Of a DNA stretch of 49,213 nt, positions 38,783 to 47,849 are shown in pieces (position 1 is the stretch's first letter; the number at the start of each line of letters is the position of its first letter). Source of the stretch: Pelagibacterales bacterium SAG-MED19 (lineage in GTDB: Bacteria; Pseudomonadota; Alphaproteobacteria; Pelagibacterales; Pelagibacteraceae); the NCBI GenBank assembly GCA_014654035.1, contig JACWDQ010000008.1, positions 1-49,213 on the forward strand, given 5' to 3'. The notes under the pieces are model-generated. The model ran no database searches. It saw only the letters and a program-made list of their open reading frames with translations, and had not been told where the DNA came from. The position numbers and the translations under genes are program-made.

Positions 38783-38821
38783 ATTTAATGAATAATTACT
38801 TTATTAATATCGATTATTCAA

Positions 38822-38836
38822 TACAATCGGGGGGCG
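38822..38836 (+). promoter_or_regulatory. tRNA-Ser promoter: -10 element plus G-rich discriminator
   Basis: TACAAT (38822-38827) is one mismatch from the -10 consensus and is followed at once by CGGGGGGCG (38828-38836), a GC block that stands out in a genome of about 30% GC. A GC-rich discriminator between -10 and the start site is the hallmark of stringently controlled stable-RNA promoters. The -35 element is not clear. The transcript would begin about 12-14 bases before the mature tRNA. The control mechanism is inferred. Confidence 0.6.
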
Positions 38837-38847
38837 ACAAATTTCTA

Positions 38848-38939
38848 GGAAGAGTGGGTGAGAGGCTTAAACCAGTCGTTTGCTAAATGACCGTGCGAGG
38901 AAACTTGTACCGAGGGTTCGAATCCCTCCTCTTCCGCCA
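38848..38939 (+). tRNA. tRNA-Ser (anticodon GCT)
   Basis: A complete cloverleaf can be folded. The acceptor stem is GGAAGAG/CTCTTCC and the anticodon stem GTCGT/ATGAC encloses the loop TTGCTAA with anticodon GCT at 38882-38884. A long variable arm is typical of class II serine tRNAs, and the T arm is GAGGG-TTCGAAT-CCCTC. The discriminator base is G, as serine tRNAs have, and CCA is encoded (38937-38939). It reads AGC and AGU codons. It is divergent from soxB and faces the end of slt with only four bases between. Confidence 0.97.
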
Positions 38940-38943
38940 TATT

Positions 38944-41160
38944 TTAGAAAAGTGGGTTGTTTTTAAAAAAGTCCTTCATTAAAATAGGTTTTTGTTCCAA
39001 TATATATCTGTAAACATTATAATTTTCTAAAACCCTTTGAACATAATTTCTTGTTTCTTTAAATTTAATTAATTCAATCCAGTCAACATAATTAATTTGA
39101 TTTTTTTGTGGGTTTTTATTTATTTTTTTCCAATACTTAACTCTTTTAGGCCCAGCATTGTAAGCTGCAATAGCAAAAGGATAAGCGCCTTCATATTCAA
39201 GAATTAAACCAGCAATGTAATGAGAGCCTAAGTTAATATTATATTCAGGATCAGTGGTTAACCTAGATCTTGAATAAGGAAGTTTAGCTTGTTTAGCAAC
39301 TAATTTAGCAGTGTACGGCATTAGCTGCATTAAACCTTTGGCACCTGCATGACTGTTTGCACTTAAATCAAATTCACTTTCTTGTCTTATTATTGATAGA
39401 ATAAATGCACTATCAGGTATTTTTCTTCCATTGATATATTTAGGAGTACTAATTATAGGATAATTGTATTTGTTATGAAATCTTTTTTCATAAGAAGCTA
39501 TTTTAGAAATTTGAATAGCAAAATCAAAACGATCAATATTTGTTGCAAGTTCTGCAGCTAAAATTTCACTTCCACTTTCAACATTGTCTAAAGCTAAATG
39601 CCTAAGCATGTGTTTAGTATATTTATCTTCATCTAATTCATCTAATAAATAAATTACTTTAACTATTTCTTTATTGAAAAAATAATCTCGATATTTTTTT
39701 TCAACTTTTATATCTTTGGAAAGTTCAAATGTATTATTTGGATCTAATTCCATGAAAGCTAACTGACCATAATAAGTGGTTAAGTAATTTGATGCTTCTT
39801 TAAACCATTTGTTAGATAATTCATTATATCCTAATTGTTTATGTGTTCTTCCTAGCCAGTAAGCACCCCTAGCTACACTAATTGGATAGCCAACATTATT
39901 ATAAAAATTTTCAAAATGATCTTTTGCCAACAAAGGATCATCTAAAAAACTTAAGGCTATCCATCCACTCATCCACTCAGCAGCAGCAAAATCTGGACCT
40001 TCTGTCATTCCATGGTTGCTTGATATTTTATAAGCTAGTTCATATTTTTTTTTATAAATTAACGATCTAGAAATAATTTCTCTCTCAATCCACCATTTAT
40101 CAGGTCGTACTAAATATTCTTTGGTATTTTTTATTTTTAGTAAAATTTCAACTGAACTATCAACTCTACCTCTTTTTCTTCTCCATTTTAATCTATCATA
40201 ATTTAAACCAGCATCATTTTTAAATTTCGTTGGTACTTTTGAAATAGCATTATCAACACCATATGATTTACTCATTAACAGTTGCCTTGCATTATACAAA
40301 AGTTCATAATCTTTAGGTAAGTATCTTAATAATCTTTTAAGATCCCAATATTTATTATTCCAAGCAAGATAATCAGCACGTTTTATATAATCATCTGCAT
40401 TTAGATATTTTTTAAATTTTTTTCTATAAAATCTTAACTCTGATTTTGTAAGTTCAGCATTAATCCATCCTTCTTTAATTAATTTTGTTCCTCTTTCAGT
40501 ATTTCCGCTCAAGACAAAACTTTCTCCAAGTATCATTTTACCAAAACCACTAAGTGGTTCGGTTGAAACAAAAGTATCTATAATTTTTTTTGGAGAAATT
40601 TTGTTGGTTGATAACTTGTGTTCTGCTAAATATTTGATTCTACCTATTCTTGGATAATTTTCATTATTATCTATAAAAGTTTTATAGTCATAATATGATG
40701 CTTGATTTCCTTTTTTAAGGAGGTGTCTCCATTGAATAAAATTATATATTGATTTATCCTTAGCTTTTTTAGCAATTTTTAAAGCAGACGGCCATTTTGA
40801 CTTTTTCATTTCAGAGATAGCTTTATTAGCTAAACTAAAATCTTTTTTATTATAATATTTAGATATTTTAACTTGAGATGTTTTATCAGACTTTGTGTTT
40901 CCTGCTATTAAAGGTTTTTTTTTGGGTAAAATGAACTTACTTTTAATTTCTTTTTTAACTACATTTTTTTTTTCAATTTTTTTAACTTCTGATTTTACAA
41001 TTGGCTTGGGTAATGGCCTTAATACATCAATTAATAACTTTTTTTCAGTCTCTTCTTTTGATTGAATAGGTTTTTTTAGAGGGATTAATTCAGACTTTGC
41101 GAAACCACATACTCCTGTAGAAATAAACAAAACTATAAAAAATAATAATTTTTTTGACAT
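38944..41160 (-). CDS. slt: Soluble lytic murein transglycosylase
   Basis: The start is set at ATG 41160, giving a clear signal peptide (K-K-L-L-F-F-I-V-L-F-I-S); an upstream in-frame ATG at 41181 adds seven residues. The 738-residue protein has a long N-terminal region resembling the helical superhelix of Slt70. Its C-terminal SLT domain carries the catalytic Glu in R-Q-E-S-E-F-D, plus G-L-M-Q-L-M-P and A-A-Y-N-A-G-P-K-R-V. It cleaves peptidoglycan in the periplasm. It is divergent from dapA across about 42 bases, as is frequent in alphaproteobacteria. Confidence 0.93.
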   Translation of the reverse strand: MSKKLLFFIVLFISTGVCGFAKSELIPLKKPIQSKEETEKKLLIDVLRPLPKPIVKSEVKKIEKKNVVKKEIKSKFILPKKKPLIAGNTKSDKTSQVKISKYYNKKDFSLANKAISEMKKSKWPSALKIAKKAKDKSIYNFIQWRHLLKKGNQASYYDYKTFIDNNENYPRIGRIKYLAEHKLSTNKISPKKIIDTFVSTEPLSGFGKMILGESFVLSGNTERGTKLIKEGWINAELTKSELRFYRKKFKKYLNADDYIKRADYLAWNNKYWDLKRLLRYLPKDYELLYNARQLLMSKSYGVDNAISKVPTKFKNDAGLNYDRLKWRRKRGRVDSSVEILLKIKNTKEYLVRPDKWWIEREIISRSLIYKKKYELAYKISSNHGMTEGPDFAAAEWMSGWIALSFLDDPLLAKDHFENFYNNVGYPISVARGAYWLGRTHKQLGYNELSNKWFKEASNYLTTYYGQLAFMELDPNNTFELSKDIKVEKKYRDYFFNKEIVKVIYLLDELDEDKYTKHMLRHLALDNVESGSEILAAELATNIDRFDFAIQISKIASYEKRFHNKYNYPIISTPKYINGRKIPDSAFILSIIRQESEFDLSANSHAGAKGLMQLMPYTAKLVAKQAKLPYSRSRLTTDPEYNINLGSHYIAGLILEYEGAYPFAIAAYNAGPKRVKYWKKINKNPQKNQINYVDWIELIKFKETRNYVQRVLENYNVYRYILEQKPILMKDFFKNNPLF

Positions 41161-41202
41161 AATCTTTACTATATGAATCAATAATCTATGTTATAAGTAT
41201 TT

Positions 41203-42084
41203 ATGTTTAAAGGTTCAAATGTTGCTTTAGTCACTCCATTCAAAAATGATAAACTTGATGACGAAACTTATATCAAGTTAATACATTTTCACATTAAAAA
41301 TGGTACAAATGGTTTGGTACCTGCTGGAACAACCGGTGAGTCCCCCACGTTAAGTCATGGAGAACATGAGAGGGTTATTGAATTATGTGTAAAAGAAAGT
41401 GATGGAAAATTACCTGTATTTGCTGGTACTGGCTCAAATTCAACAGAGGAAGCAATTTCCCTGACTACTCATGCAGAAAAAATAGGAGCAAATGGAGCTC
41501 TTATAGTTACTCCTTATTATAATAAACCAACACAAGAGGGGTTATATCAGCATTATAAAGCTATTAATGATAAATGTGGAATTCCAATAATAATTTATAA
41601 TATTCCAGGAAGATCTGTAATTGACATGTCTGTAGAAACTATGGCGAGATTATATGAATTAAAAAATATTATTGGTGTAAAAGATGCTACTGGTGATTTA
41701 AAAAGAGTCGATTTGACTTTAAAAGTATTGGGAAAAGATTTCATTCAATTAACTGGTAATGACGATAATGCTTTAGAATTTAATAAAAAAGGTGGAGTAG
41801 GAGCTATAAGTGTGACAGCAAATATTGCACCAAAACTTTGTTCAGAATTTCAAAAATTTTCAGTTATGAAAGATGAAAAATCTATTTCGGAGGCTGTAAA
41901 ACTAGATAATATTTTACAGCCCATTCATCACTCCATGTTTGTTGAAAGCAATCCTAGTCCAGTGAAATATGCTGCTAAATTATTAAATTTATGTGAAGAT
42001 GATGTAAGACTTCCATTAGTTAAAGTTACTGATCCGACAAAAGAAATAATTAAAAAAGCTCTTCAGTCTGCAAAATTGATTTAA
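41203..42084 (+). CDS. dapA: 4-hydroxy-tetrahydrodipicolinate synthase
   Basis: DapA condenses pyruvate with aspartate semialdehyde in the lysine/diaminopimelate pathway. The 293-residue protein has G-T-T-G-E-S-P-T-L near residue 43, Y-N-I-P-G-R-S near residue 132 with the active tyrosine, and V-K-D-A-T-G-D-L containing the Schiff-base lysine near residue 160. Length is standard. TAATG overlap with smpB follows, a pairing common in alphaproteobacteria. Confidence 0.96.
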   Translation: MFKGSNVALVTPFKNDKLDDETYIKLIHFHIKNGTNGLVPAGTTGESPTLSHGEHERVIELCVKESDGKLPVFAGTGSNSTEEAISLTTHAEKIGANGALIVTPYYNKPTQEGLYQHYKAINDKCGIPIIIYNIPGRSVIDMSVETMARLYELKNIIGVKDATGDLKRVDLTLKVLGKDFIQLTGNDDNALEFNKKGGVGAISVTANIAPKLCSEFQKFSVMKDEKSISEAVKLDNILQPIHHSMFVESNPSPVKYAAKLLNLCEDDVRLPLVKVTDPTKEIIKKALQSAKLI

Positions 42085-42554
42085 TGAACAAAAAAACCAA
42101 ACCTGGTTTAAAGATAATTTGTTTAAATCGTAAAGCTAGTTTTAATTATTTTTTTGAAGATTTATTAGAAGCAGGAATTGTTCTCAAAGGTTCTGAAATT
42201 AAATCTATAAGAGATGGTAAAATTAATATTGCTGATTCTTATGCTATAGAAAAAAATGGTGAAATCTTTTTGATTAATTCTCATATATCATCTTATAAAC
42301 AAGCAAGTTATTCAAATCATAATCCTATGGATGAAAGAAAACTTTTACTTACTAAAAGAGAAATAAATAAATTAATAGGGAAAATTCAAAGAGAAGGCTT
42401 AACAATAGTTCCAACAAAAATGTATTTTAAAAAAGGAAAAGCTAAAATTGAACTTGCCATAGCAAAAGGAAAAAAACAATTTGATAAAAGAAGTGTTAAA
42501 AAAAATAGAGACTGGAATCGTGATAAAGCAAGATATATTAGAAAATCTAGTTAA
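42084..42554 (+). CDS. smpB: SsrA-binding protein SmpB
   Basis: SmpB delivers tmRNA to stalled ribosomes. The 156-residue protein has the family features [22 protein letters not shown] near residue 31 and [11 protein letters not shown] near residue 127, followed by the basic tail required on the ribosome. The ssrA RNA gene is not in this window. The 3' end overlaps the probable start of folK. Confidence 0.96.
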   Translation: MNKKTKPGLKIICLNRKASFNYFFEDLLEAGIVLKGSEIKSIRDGKINIADSYAIEKNGEIFLINSHISSYKQASYSNHNPMDERKLLLTKREINKLIGKIQREGLTIVPTKMYFKKGKAKIELAIAKGKKQFDKRSVKKNRDWNRDKARYIRKSS

Positions 42555-43032
42555 ACCAATTTATTTAGGTATAGGTTCAAATTTAGGTAATAGAAAAAAT
42601 AATATTGAAAAAGCTAAATCAATACTCATTAAAGAAAATATCAAAATAATAAATACATCTAGTTATTATGAAAGTTTGTCATGGCCTAATCCCAAAAAAC
42701 CTAAATTTCTGAATATCGTATTAAAAATCATAACTAATAAAAAACCCCTAGAATTATTAAAAAAATGTAAAAAAATTGAATTTGATCTCGGTAGAAAAAA
42801 AAGTGAAAAAAATTCACCTAGGGAAATCGATATTGATATATTAGATTTTCGTAGAGTCATATCTAAGGGTAAAATTATTTTACCCCACGCTCGTATGCAC
42901 ACAAGAAATTTTGTTTTATTACCATTATTTGAGATAAATAAGGATTGGAAACATCCTATTTCAAAACGTCATATAAAAAGTCTAATATTATCCTTACCAA
43001 ATAGAGACATTACATCTATTAAACAAGTTTGA
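42520..43032 (+). CDS. folK: 2-amino-4-hydroxy-6-hydroxymethyldihydropteridine pyrophosphokinase
   Basis: HPPK transfers pyrophosphate from ATP to the pterin in folate synthesis. Conserved parts are Y-L-G-I-G-S-N-L-G at the N-terminus, F-D-L-G-R-K followed by [10 protein letters not shown], and [15 protein letters not shown]. The start is uncertain: no ATG precedes the conserved core in this frame. GTG 42520, with GGA upstream, is my choice; TTG 42481 is the longest option. Either start lies inside smpB, an overlap of 35 bases or more. Confidence 0.88.
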   Translation: MIKQDILENLVKPIYLGIGSNLGNRKNNIEKAKSILIKENIKIINTSSYYESLSWPNPKKPKFLNIVLKIITNKKPLELLKKCKKIEFDLGRKKSEKNSPREIDIDILDFRRVISKGKIILPHARMHTRNFVLLPLFEINKDWKHPISKRHIKSLILSLPNRDITSIKQV

Positions 43033-43051
43033 TTTAGTGATATAATAAATT

Positions 43052-44797
43052 ATGCTAAATTCTGAAGACTTAATAAATAAAGTTAAAGTTTATAACAAGT
43101 TTTTAAACCCTGAAAAATTAAACAAGGCTTATGATTTTGCTGTTAAAGCTCATAGTAATCAAAAAAGAGCATCAGGTGATCCTTATTCAGTACACCCGAT
43201 AGAAGTAGCAAACATACTTACTGAATTGAAATTAGATAGCGCTACAATTACTACAGGTTTGTTACATGATACAATAGAGGATACATTTGCTACTTATGAA
43301 ACTATAAAAGGTGAGTTTGGAGATGAGGTAGCAGATTTAGTTGATGGTGTGACTAAAATATCTGTTTTTGAAAACACAGCAACATCAAATTCAAAAGCAG
43401 AAAATTTTAGAAAACTAATTTTAGCTACATCAAAAGATATAAGAGTATTATTAGTTAAAATTGCAGATAGATTACATAATATGAGAACGATTAAAGCAAT
43501 CAATAATATTGATAAAAGAAAAAGGATTGCTCAAGAGACAATGGAAATTTATGCACCATTAGCTGATCGTATGGGCATGCATAGAATTAGAGATGAACTT
43601 GAAGATCTTTCTTTTGAAATATTAAATAATGACGCTCGGAAATTAATTCAAAAAAGACTTGATGAAATTAAACTTGATAAAAAGGATATATTTAAAACTT
43701 TATCTAGTGAATTTAATCAACTATTAACAGCAAATAATATTAAAACTGAAATTTATGGTAGAGAAAAAACTCCATTTTCAATTTGGCGAAAAGTTCAAAA
43801 AAAAAGAGTTTCATTAGAACAAATAACTGACATTATTGGATTTAGGATAATTTTAGAAAATATTGATAACTGTTATAAAACTTTAGGTATAATACATAAA
43901 AAATATAATTGTATCCCTGGTAAGTTTAAAGATTATATTTCTTCAGCTAAAATAAATGGATATAAATCTATTCATACAGCCGTTATTGGCTCTAATAAAA
44001 AACCAATCGAAATCCAAATTAGAACTAAAGAAATGCATGAATTTGCCGAGCGAGGTATAGCTTCACATTGGCAATATAAATCTTCTGAAAAATTTAGTTC
44101 TTTAACATGGAAAGAATATGACTGGTTAAAGGATCTAGTTGAAATTATTGAAAAAAATGAAAACCCTGAACATTCGTATGAATATACAAAACTACAAATG
44201 TTTCAAGAAAACGTTTTTTGTTTTACTCCAAAAGGATCAGTTATTAAATTGCCAAAAGATGCAACACCAATAGATTTTGCTTATGCGGTTCATACCAAAA
44301 TTGGCGATAATGCTATAGGTTGTGAAGTAAATGGCAACAAAAGTGAACTTCAAACTATTTTAAGAAATGGAGATAGAGTAAATATTTTAACTTCAAAAAA
44401 ACAATCGCCATCATTACATTGGATACCAATAACTAAAACTGGAAAAGCAAGAGCTGCAATCAGAAGATATTGGCATGATAGAGGTGAAAAAAAACAAGAA
44501 AGAATAAAAAAATATAACACTACTTTATGGATTTCTTTACCTGATAAACCAGGTCAATTGGGAAATGTAAGCTCATTGATCGGAAAGCATAAATTGAATA
44601 TTTCAAATCTAGAAATGGCTGGTAAAAACCCTAATTATATTAATTTTAAGTTTCAATTAATAATAAGAGATCTAAAAAATTTTACTAATTTTATTGCAGA
44701 GCTCAAACAAAAAGGTATAAAATTTAAGATAATTAGACACGAAGATAAAAGAAATGCTTTCACACAAAAAATCCTTAAATATTTTAAGAAAAACTAA
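43052..44797 (+). CDS. rsh: Bifunctional (p)ppGpp synthetase/hydrolase, compact Rel/SpoT homologue
   Basis: The 581-residue protein contains an HD hydrolase domain (H48, H72-D73, E76-D77), a synthetase domain with K-F-K-D at 291-294 and G-Y-K-S-I-H near 303, a TGS domain at about 386-448 and a C-terminal ACT domain at about 489-565. K-F-K-D resembles the R-x-K-D motif of bifunctional enzymes rather than E-x-D-D of synthetase-only RelA. Only about 40 residues separate TGS from ACT, so the helical and zinc-finger/conserved-Cys regions of the usual 700-residue proteins are missing. It lies 19 bases after folK; rpoZ is not between them. It overlaps pyrE by 44 bases. Confidence 0.94.
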   Translation: MLNSEDLINKVKVYNKFLNPEKLNKAYDFAVKAHSNQKRASGDPYSVHPIEVANILTELKLDSATITTGLLHDTIEDTFATYETIKGEFGDEVADLVDGVTKISVFENTATSNSKAENFRKLILATSKDIRVLLVKIADRLHNMRTIKAINNIDKRKRIAQETMEIYAPLADRMGMHRIRDELEDLSFEILNNDARKLIQKRLDEIKLDKKDIFKTLSSEFNQLLTANNIKTEIYGREKTPFSIWRKVQKKRVSLEQITDIIGFRIILENIDNCYKTLGIIHKKYNCIPGKFKDYISSAKINGYKSIHTAVIGSNKKPIEIQIRTKEMHEFAERGIASHWQYKSSEKFSSLTWKEYDWLKDLVEIIEKNENPEHSYEYTKLQMFQENVFCFTPKGSVIKLPKDATPIDFAYAVHTKIGDNAIGCEVNGNKSELQTILRNGDRVNILTSKKQSPSLHWIPITKTGKARAAIRRYWHDRGEKKQERIKKYNTTLWISLPDKPGQLGNVSSLIGKHKLNISNLEMAGKNPNYINFKFQLIIRDLKNFTNFIAELKQKGIKFKIIRHEDKRNAFTQKILKYFKKN

Positions 44798-45341
44798 TGC
44801 ATTATTAGAGGGACATTTTGTTTTATCTTCAGGTTTGCATTCATCTAAATATATTCAATGTGCAAAGTTATTAAGCTTTCCCTCTAAGGCTGAAAAAATA
44901 TGTAAATCATTAGCTAATAAAATTAAGAAGAAATTTAAAAAAATAGATTTAATTCTAGCTCCTGCAATGGGTGGTATTATTATTGGATATGAAATTGGTA
45001 GACTTTTGAAAAAAGAAACAATTTTTTGTGAGAGAGTTAGGGGAACGTTTAAATTAAGAAGAGGTTTTAATTTAAAAAAAGGCACGAAAGTTTTGATTGT
45101 TGAGGATGTTATAACAACTGGAAAATCTAGCATGGAGTGTGTTAGATTAATCAACAAAGCCAGAGCATCATTAGTAGGTTTTGCTTGTATTATTGATAGA
45201 TCAACAAAAAAATCTCTAAAAATTAATAAACATATTGTTTCACATTTAAAGTTAGATGTCCCAACATTCAAATCAAATCAATTACCAAAAGAATTAAAAT
45301 TAATTCCAATAACTAGACCCGGAAGTAGATTTATTAAGTGA
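44754..45341 (+). CDS. pyrE: Orotate phosphoribosyltransferase
   Basis: PyrE makes OMP from orotate and PRPP. The 195-residue protein has A-L-L-E-G-H-F-V-L-S-S-G-L-H-S near residue 16, A-P-A-M-G-G-I-I-I-G near residue 64 and the PRPP loop V-L-I-V-E-D-V-I-T-T-G-K-S near residue 114. Starting at 44754 keeps the usual N-terminal helix, although it overlaps the rsh end by 44 bases. The stop overlaps the pdxJ GTG start. Confidence 0.94.
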   Translation: MLSHKKSLNILRKTNALLEGHFVLSSGLHSSKYIQCAKLLSFPSKAEKICKSLANKIKKKFKKIDLILAPAMGGIIIGYEIGRLLKKETIFCERVRGTFKLRRGFNLKKGTKVLIVEDVITTGKSSMECVRLINKARASLVGFACIIDRSTKKSLKINKHIVSHLKLDVPTFKSNQLPKELKLIPITRPGSRFIK

Positions 45342-46060
45342 TACGTTTAGGTGTTAATATAGATCATGTAGCTACAGTAAGAAATGCTCGTGGCGAACTT
45401 CATCCTGATCCTGTATATGCAGCCAAATTTGCTAAAAAATCTGGTGCTGACTCAATTACTATTCATTTAAGAGAAGATAGAAGACATATAAAAGATTTTG
45501 ATACAAAAAAAATTTGTTCAATAAAGAATCTTCCAGTTAATTTAGAAATTTCAACCAATTTTAAAATTGTTAAAATAGCTCTAAAAGTCAAACCTGATTT
45601 TATTTGTTTAGTGCCTGAAAATCGAAAAGAAATAACGACAGAGGGTGGCTTGAACTTAAATAAAAACAAAACCAAAATTAAGAATATTATTTCAAAATTC
45701 AAAAAAAAAAAAATTCGAACAAGTTTATTTATAAATCCATCACTAAATGATGTTAAAATCTCAAAAGAAGTAGGAGCAGATTGTATAGAGATACACACAG
45801 GTCGCTTAGCACATTTAGTTAAATCAAAAAAAAATTATTCTAAAGAATTAAACCGTATCAAAAATAGTTCTATTCTTGCAAATAAATTATCTATAGAAGT
45901 TCATGCTGGTCATGGTCTTGATTATAAAACGACAAAAATTTTGACTAAAATAAAACAAATCAAAGAATTTAACATTGGCCATTATTTAATTGGTGAGTCT
46001 ATTTTTTATGGATTTGACAAAGTAATTAAAAACTTCAAAAAGATTATAAAAAAAAAATAA
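45338..46060 (+). CDS. pdxJ: Pyridoxine 5'-phosphate synthase
   Basis: PdxJ closes the pyridoxine ring from 1-deoxyxylulose 5-phosphate and 3-amino-2-oxopropyl phosphate. The 240-residue product begins R-L-G-V-N-I-D-H-V-A-T-V-R-N-A-R with H-P-D-P, the family signature, and has H-L-R-E-D-R-R-H near residue 48 and H-A-G-H-G-L near residue 190. The start is GTG within GTGA overlapping the pyrE stop. Confidence 0.95.
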   Translation: MIRLGVNIDHVATVRNARGELHPDPVYAAKFAKKSGADSITIHLREDRRHIKDFDTKKICSIKNLPVNLEISTNFKIVKIALKVKPDFICLVPENRKEITTEGGLNLNKNKTKIKNIISKFKKKKIRTSLFINPSLNDVKISKEVGADCIEIHTGRLAHLVKSKKNYSKELNRIKNSSILANKLSIEVHAGHGLDYKTTKILTKIKQIKEFNIGHYLIGESIFYGFDKVIKNFKKIIKKK

Positions 46061-46447
46061 ATGAAAATTTTAGGAATAGGTGTTGATATTGTACAAAATA
46101 AAAGAATTAAAAAACTAGCTAAGAATAAATTATTTTTAAAAAGAACTTTTAGTAAAAAAGAGATTGAATTTTCAAAAAAAAATTTTGACAAGATATGCTA
46201 TTATTCAAAACGATTTGCAGCAAAAGAAGCTTTAGTTAAATCTCTTGGAACTGGATTTAGATTCAATCTAAATTTTAAGGATATTGAAATTTTAAATGAT
46301 AAATTCGGTAAACCTTATTATTATATATCATCTAAAATTGATAGAATGATAACTAAAAGATTTAAAATAAAAAAATTTGATTTGCTTCTTTCAATTGCAG
46401 ATGAAAAAGATTATTCAGTTGCTTTTACAATTTTACAAAAAAAATAA
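46061..46447 (+). CDS. acpS: Holo-[acyl-carrier-protein] synthase
   Basis: AcpS attaches the phosphopantetheine arm to acyl carrier protein. The 128-residue protein has the metal/CoA motif G-I-G-V-D-I-V near residue 5 and R-F-A-A-K-E-A-L-V-K-S-L-G-T-G near residue 47, typical of AcpS. It directly follows pdxJ and overlaps the lepB start by one base, matching the usual alphaproteobacterial order. Confidence 0.94.
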   Translation: MKILGIGVDIVQNKRIKKLAKNKLFLKRTFSKKEIEFSKKNFDKICYYSKRFAAKEALVKSLGTGFRFNLNFKDIEILNDKFGKPYYYISSKIDRMITKRFKIKKFDLLLSIADEKDYSVAFTILQKK

Positions 46448-47181
46448 TGTTAGATAAAAAATTTTTTATAGAAAACACCAAAACATTAATTTATGCTTTA
46501 ATAATAGCTGTCATTATTAGATCATTATTCATTCAACCATTTTATATACCTTCATCATCAATGGAACCAAATTTATTAGTTGGGGATAGAATATTTGTTA
46601 CTAAATACTCATATGGTTATAGCAAACATTCTTTTCCATTTAGTCCTCCAATACTTAATGGACGTATATTTAGTTCAAATCCCAAAAGGGGAGATGTCAT
46701 TGTTTTTAAGACACCAGCTGATAATAGAACAGATTATATAAAAAGATTAATTGGTCTACCAGGTGATCAAATACAATTTATAGAGTCAAATCTATATATT
46801 AATAGTAGTGAAGTTCTTAAATCGAGAATATCTAAAAATGATAAAATTTTTTGTGGCAAAAAATTAATTAATGTCTTTACTTTTGAAGAATCATTACCAA
46901 ATAAAAAAAAATATAAAAGTGTTTATCTGAAGGATTATTCTTATAAGGACTCAGATGTTTTTATTGTACCTAAAGATCATTTTTTTTTTCTAGGTGATAA
47001 TAGAGATTGCTCAAAAGATAGTAGATTTTTAACAAGTGTTGGTTACGTTCACAAAGATAATCTTGTAGGTAAAGCTCAATTTATTTTTTTTTCATCTGAC
47101 AAATCAATAGGTAGCATTTTTTCTTTTTGGAAATGGAATAAATCTTTAAGATTTAAGAGATTTTTTAAAAAAATTAATTAA
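46447..47181 (+). CDS. lepB: Signal peptidase I
   Basis: LepB removes signal peptides at the periplasmic face of the inner membrane. The 244-residue product has one N-terminal transmembrane helix (about residues 10-28). The catalytic Ser is in P-S-S-S-M-E-P near residue 37, the catalytic Lys in Y-I-K-R-L-I-G-L-P-G-D near residue 99, and G-D-N-R-D-C-S-K-D-S-R near residue 184. The stop overlaps rnc. Confidence 0.96.
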   Translation: MLDKKFFIENTKTLIYALIIAVIIRSLFIQPFYIPSSSMEPNLLVGDRIFVTKYSYGYSKHSFPFSPPILNGRIFSSNPKRGDVIVFKTPADNRTDYIKRLIGLPGDQIQFIESNLYINSSEVLKSRISKNDKIFCGKKLINVFTFEESLPNKKKYKSVYLKDYSYKDSDVFIVPKDHFFFLGDNRDCSKDSRFLTSVGYVHKDNLVGKAQFIFFSSDKSIGSIFSFWKWNKSLRFKRFFKKIN

Positions 47182-47849
47182 TGAACATAAATTTTCAAAA
47201 TTTAGAAAAAAAAATCAAGATCAATTTTAAAAATAAAAGTTTATTAATCAAATCTTTAACTCATAAAAGTTTAAATAAAGAAAATAATAATGAAAAAATT
47301 GAATTTTTAGGAGATAGAGTATTAGGCTTAGTTATGGCAAAAAAACTTTTAGAAATTTACCCTAATGAAAAAGAAGGAATTTTAGATAAGAAATTTGCTA
47401 GTCTTGTAAATAAAAAAACTTGTTTACAAATAGCCAATAAACTTGAATTACAAAAATATGTATTAACATTTACAACAAAAAGTAAAAAAAAAATTATTGA
47501 GGATAAAGTTTTAGCAGATAGCTGTGAGGCTTTAATTGGATCAATATACTTAGATAAAGGTTTTGCTATAGTGGAAAAATTTATATTAGATTTTTGGTCG
47601 GAACACATTAAAGATAGTGTCATTACTCAAATTGATGCAAAAACAAAACTGCAAGAATTTTCCTTAAAAAAATTCAAAAAATTACCAATTTATAAAATAA
47701 TTTCAAATACAGGTCCACGACACAAACCTCTTTTTAAAGTTGGAGTGAAATTAGTAGATACAAAATTTTATATAGCAGATGGTAAATCAAAAAAAGATGC
47801 CGAACAAAACGCTGCCGTTTTATGTTTAAATAATATTAAAAAATTATGA
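47181..47849 (+). CDS. rnc: Ribonuclease III
   Basis: RNase III cuts double-stranded RNA, including rRNA precursors. The 222-residue protein has the signature E-K-I-E-F-L-G-D-R-V-L-G near residue 38 and a second acidic site in L-A-D-S-C-E-A-L-I-G-S-I-Y-L-D near residue 112. A dsRNA-binding domain follows from about residue 153 to the end. ATGA overlap with recO; era, which usually follows rnc, is not here. Confidence 0.95.
   Translation: MNINFQNLEKKIKINFKNKSLLIKSLTHKSLNKENNNEKIEFLGDRVLGLVMAKKLLEIYPNEKEGILDKKFASLVNKKTCLQIANKLELQKYVLTFTTKSKKKIIEDKVLADSCEALIGSIYLDKGFAIVEKFILDFWSEHIKDSVITQIDAKTKLQEFSLKKFKKLPIYKIISNTGPRHKPLFKVGVKLVDTKFYIADGKSKKDAEQNAAVLCLNNIKKL

Noticed and set aside
38783..38847. 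Riboswitch or structured leader before soxB
   Set aside because: Only 65 bases separate soxB from the tRNA, too short for a glycine or SAM riboswitch, and no matching stem pattern was visible.
44855..45271. 138-codon minus-strand open frame within pyrE
   Set aside because: It is a shadow of pyrE with no recognisable domain; the hydrophobic look comes from the complement of Lys/Asn-rich codons.
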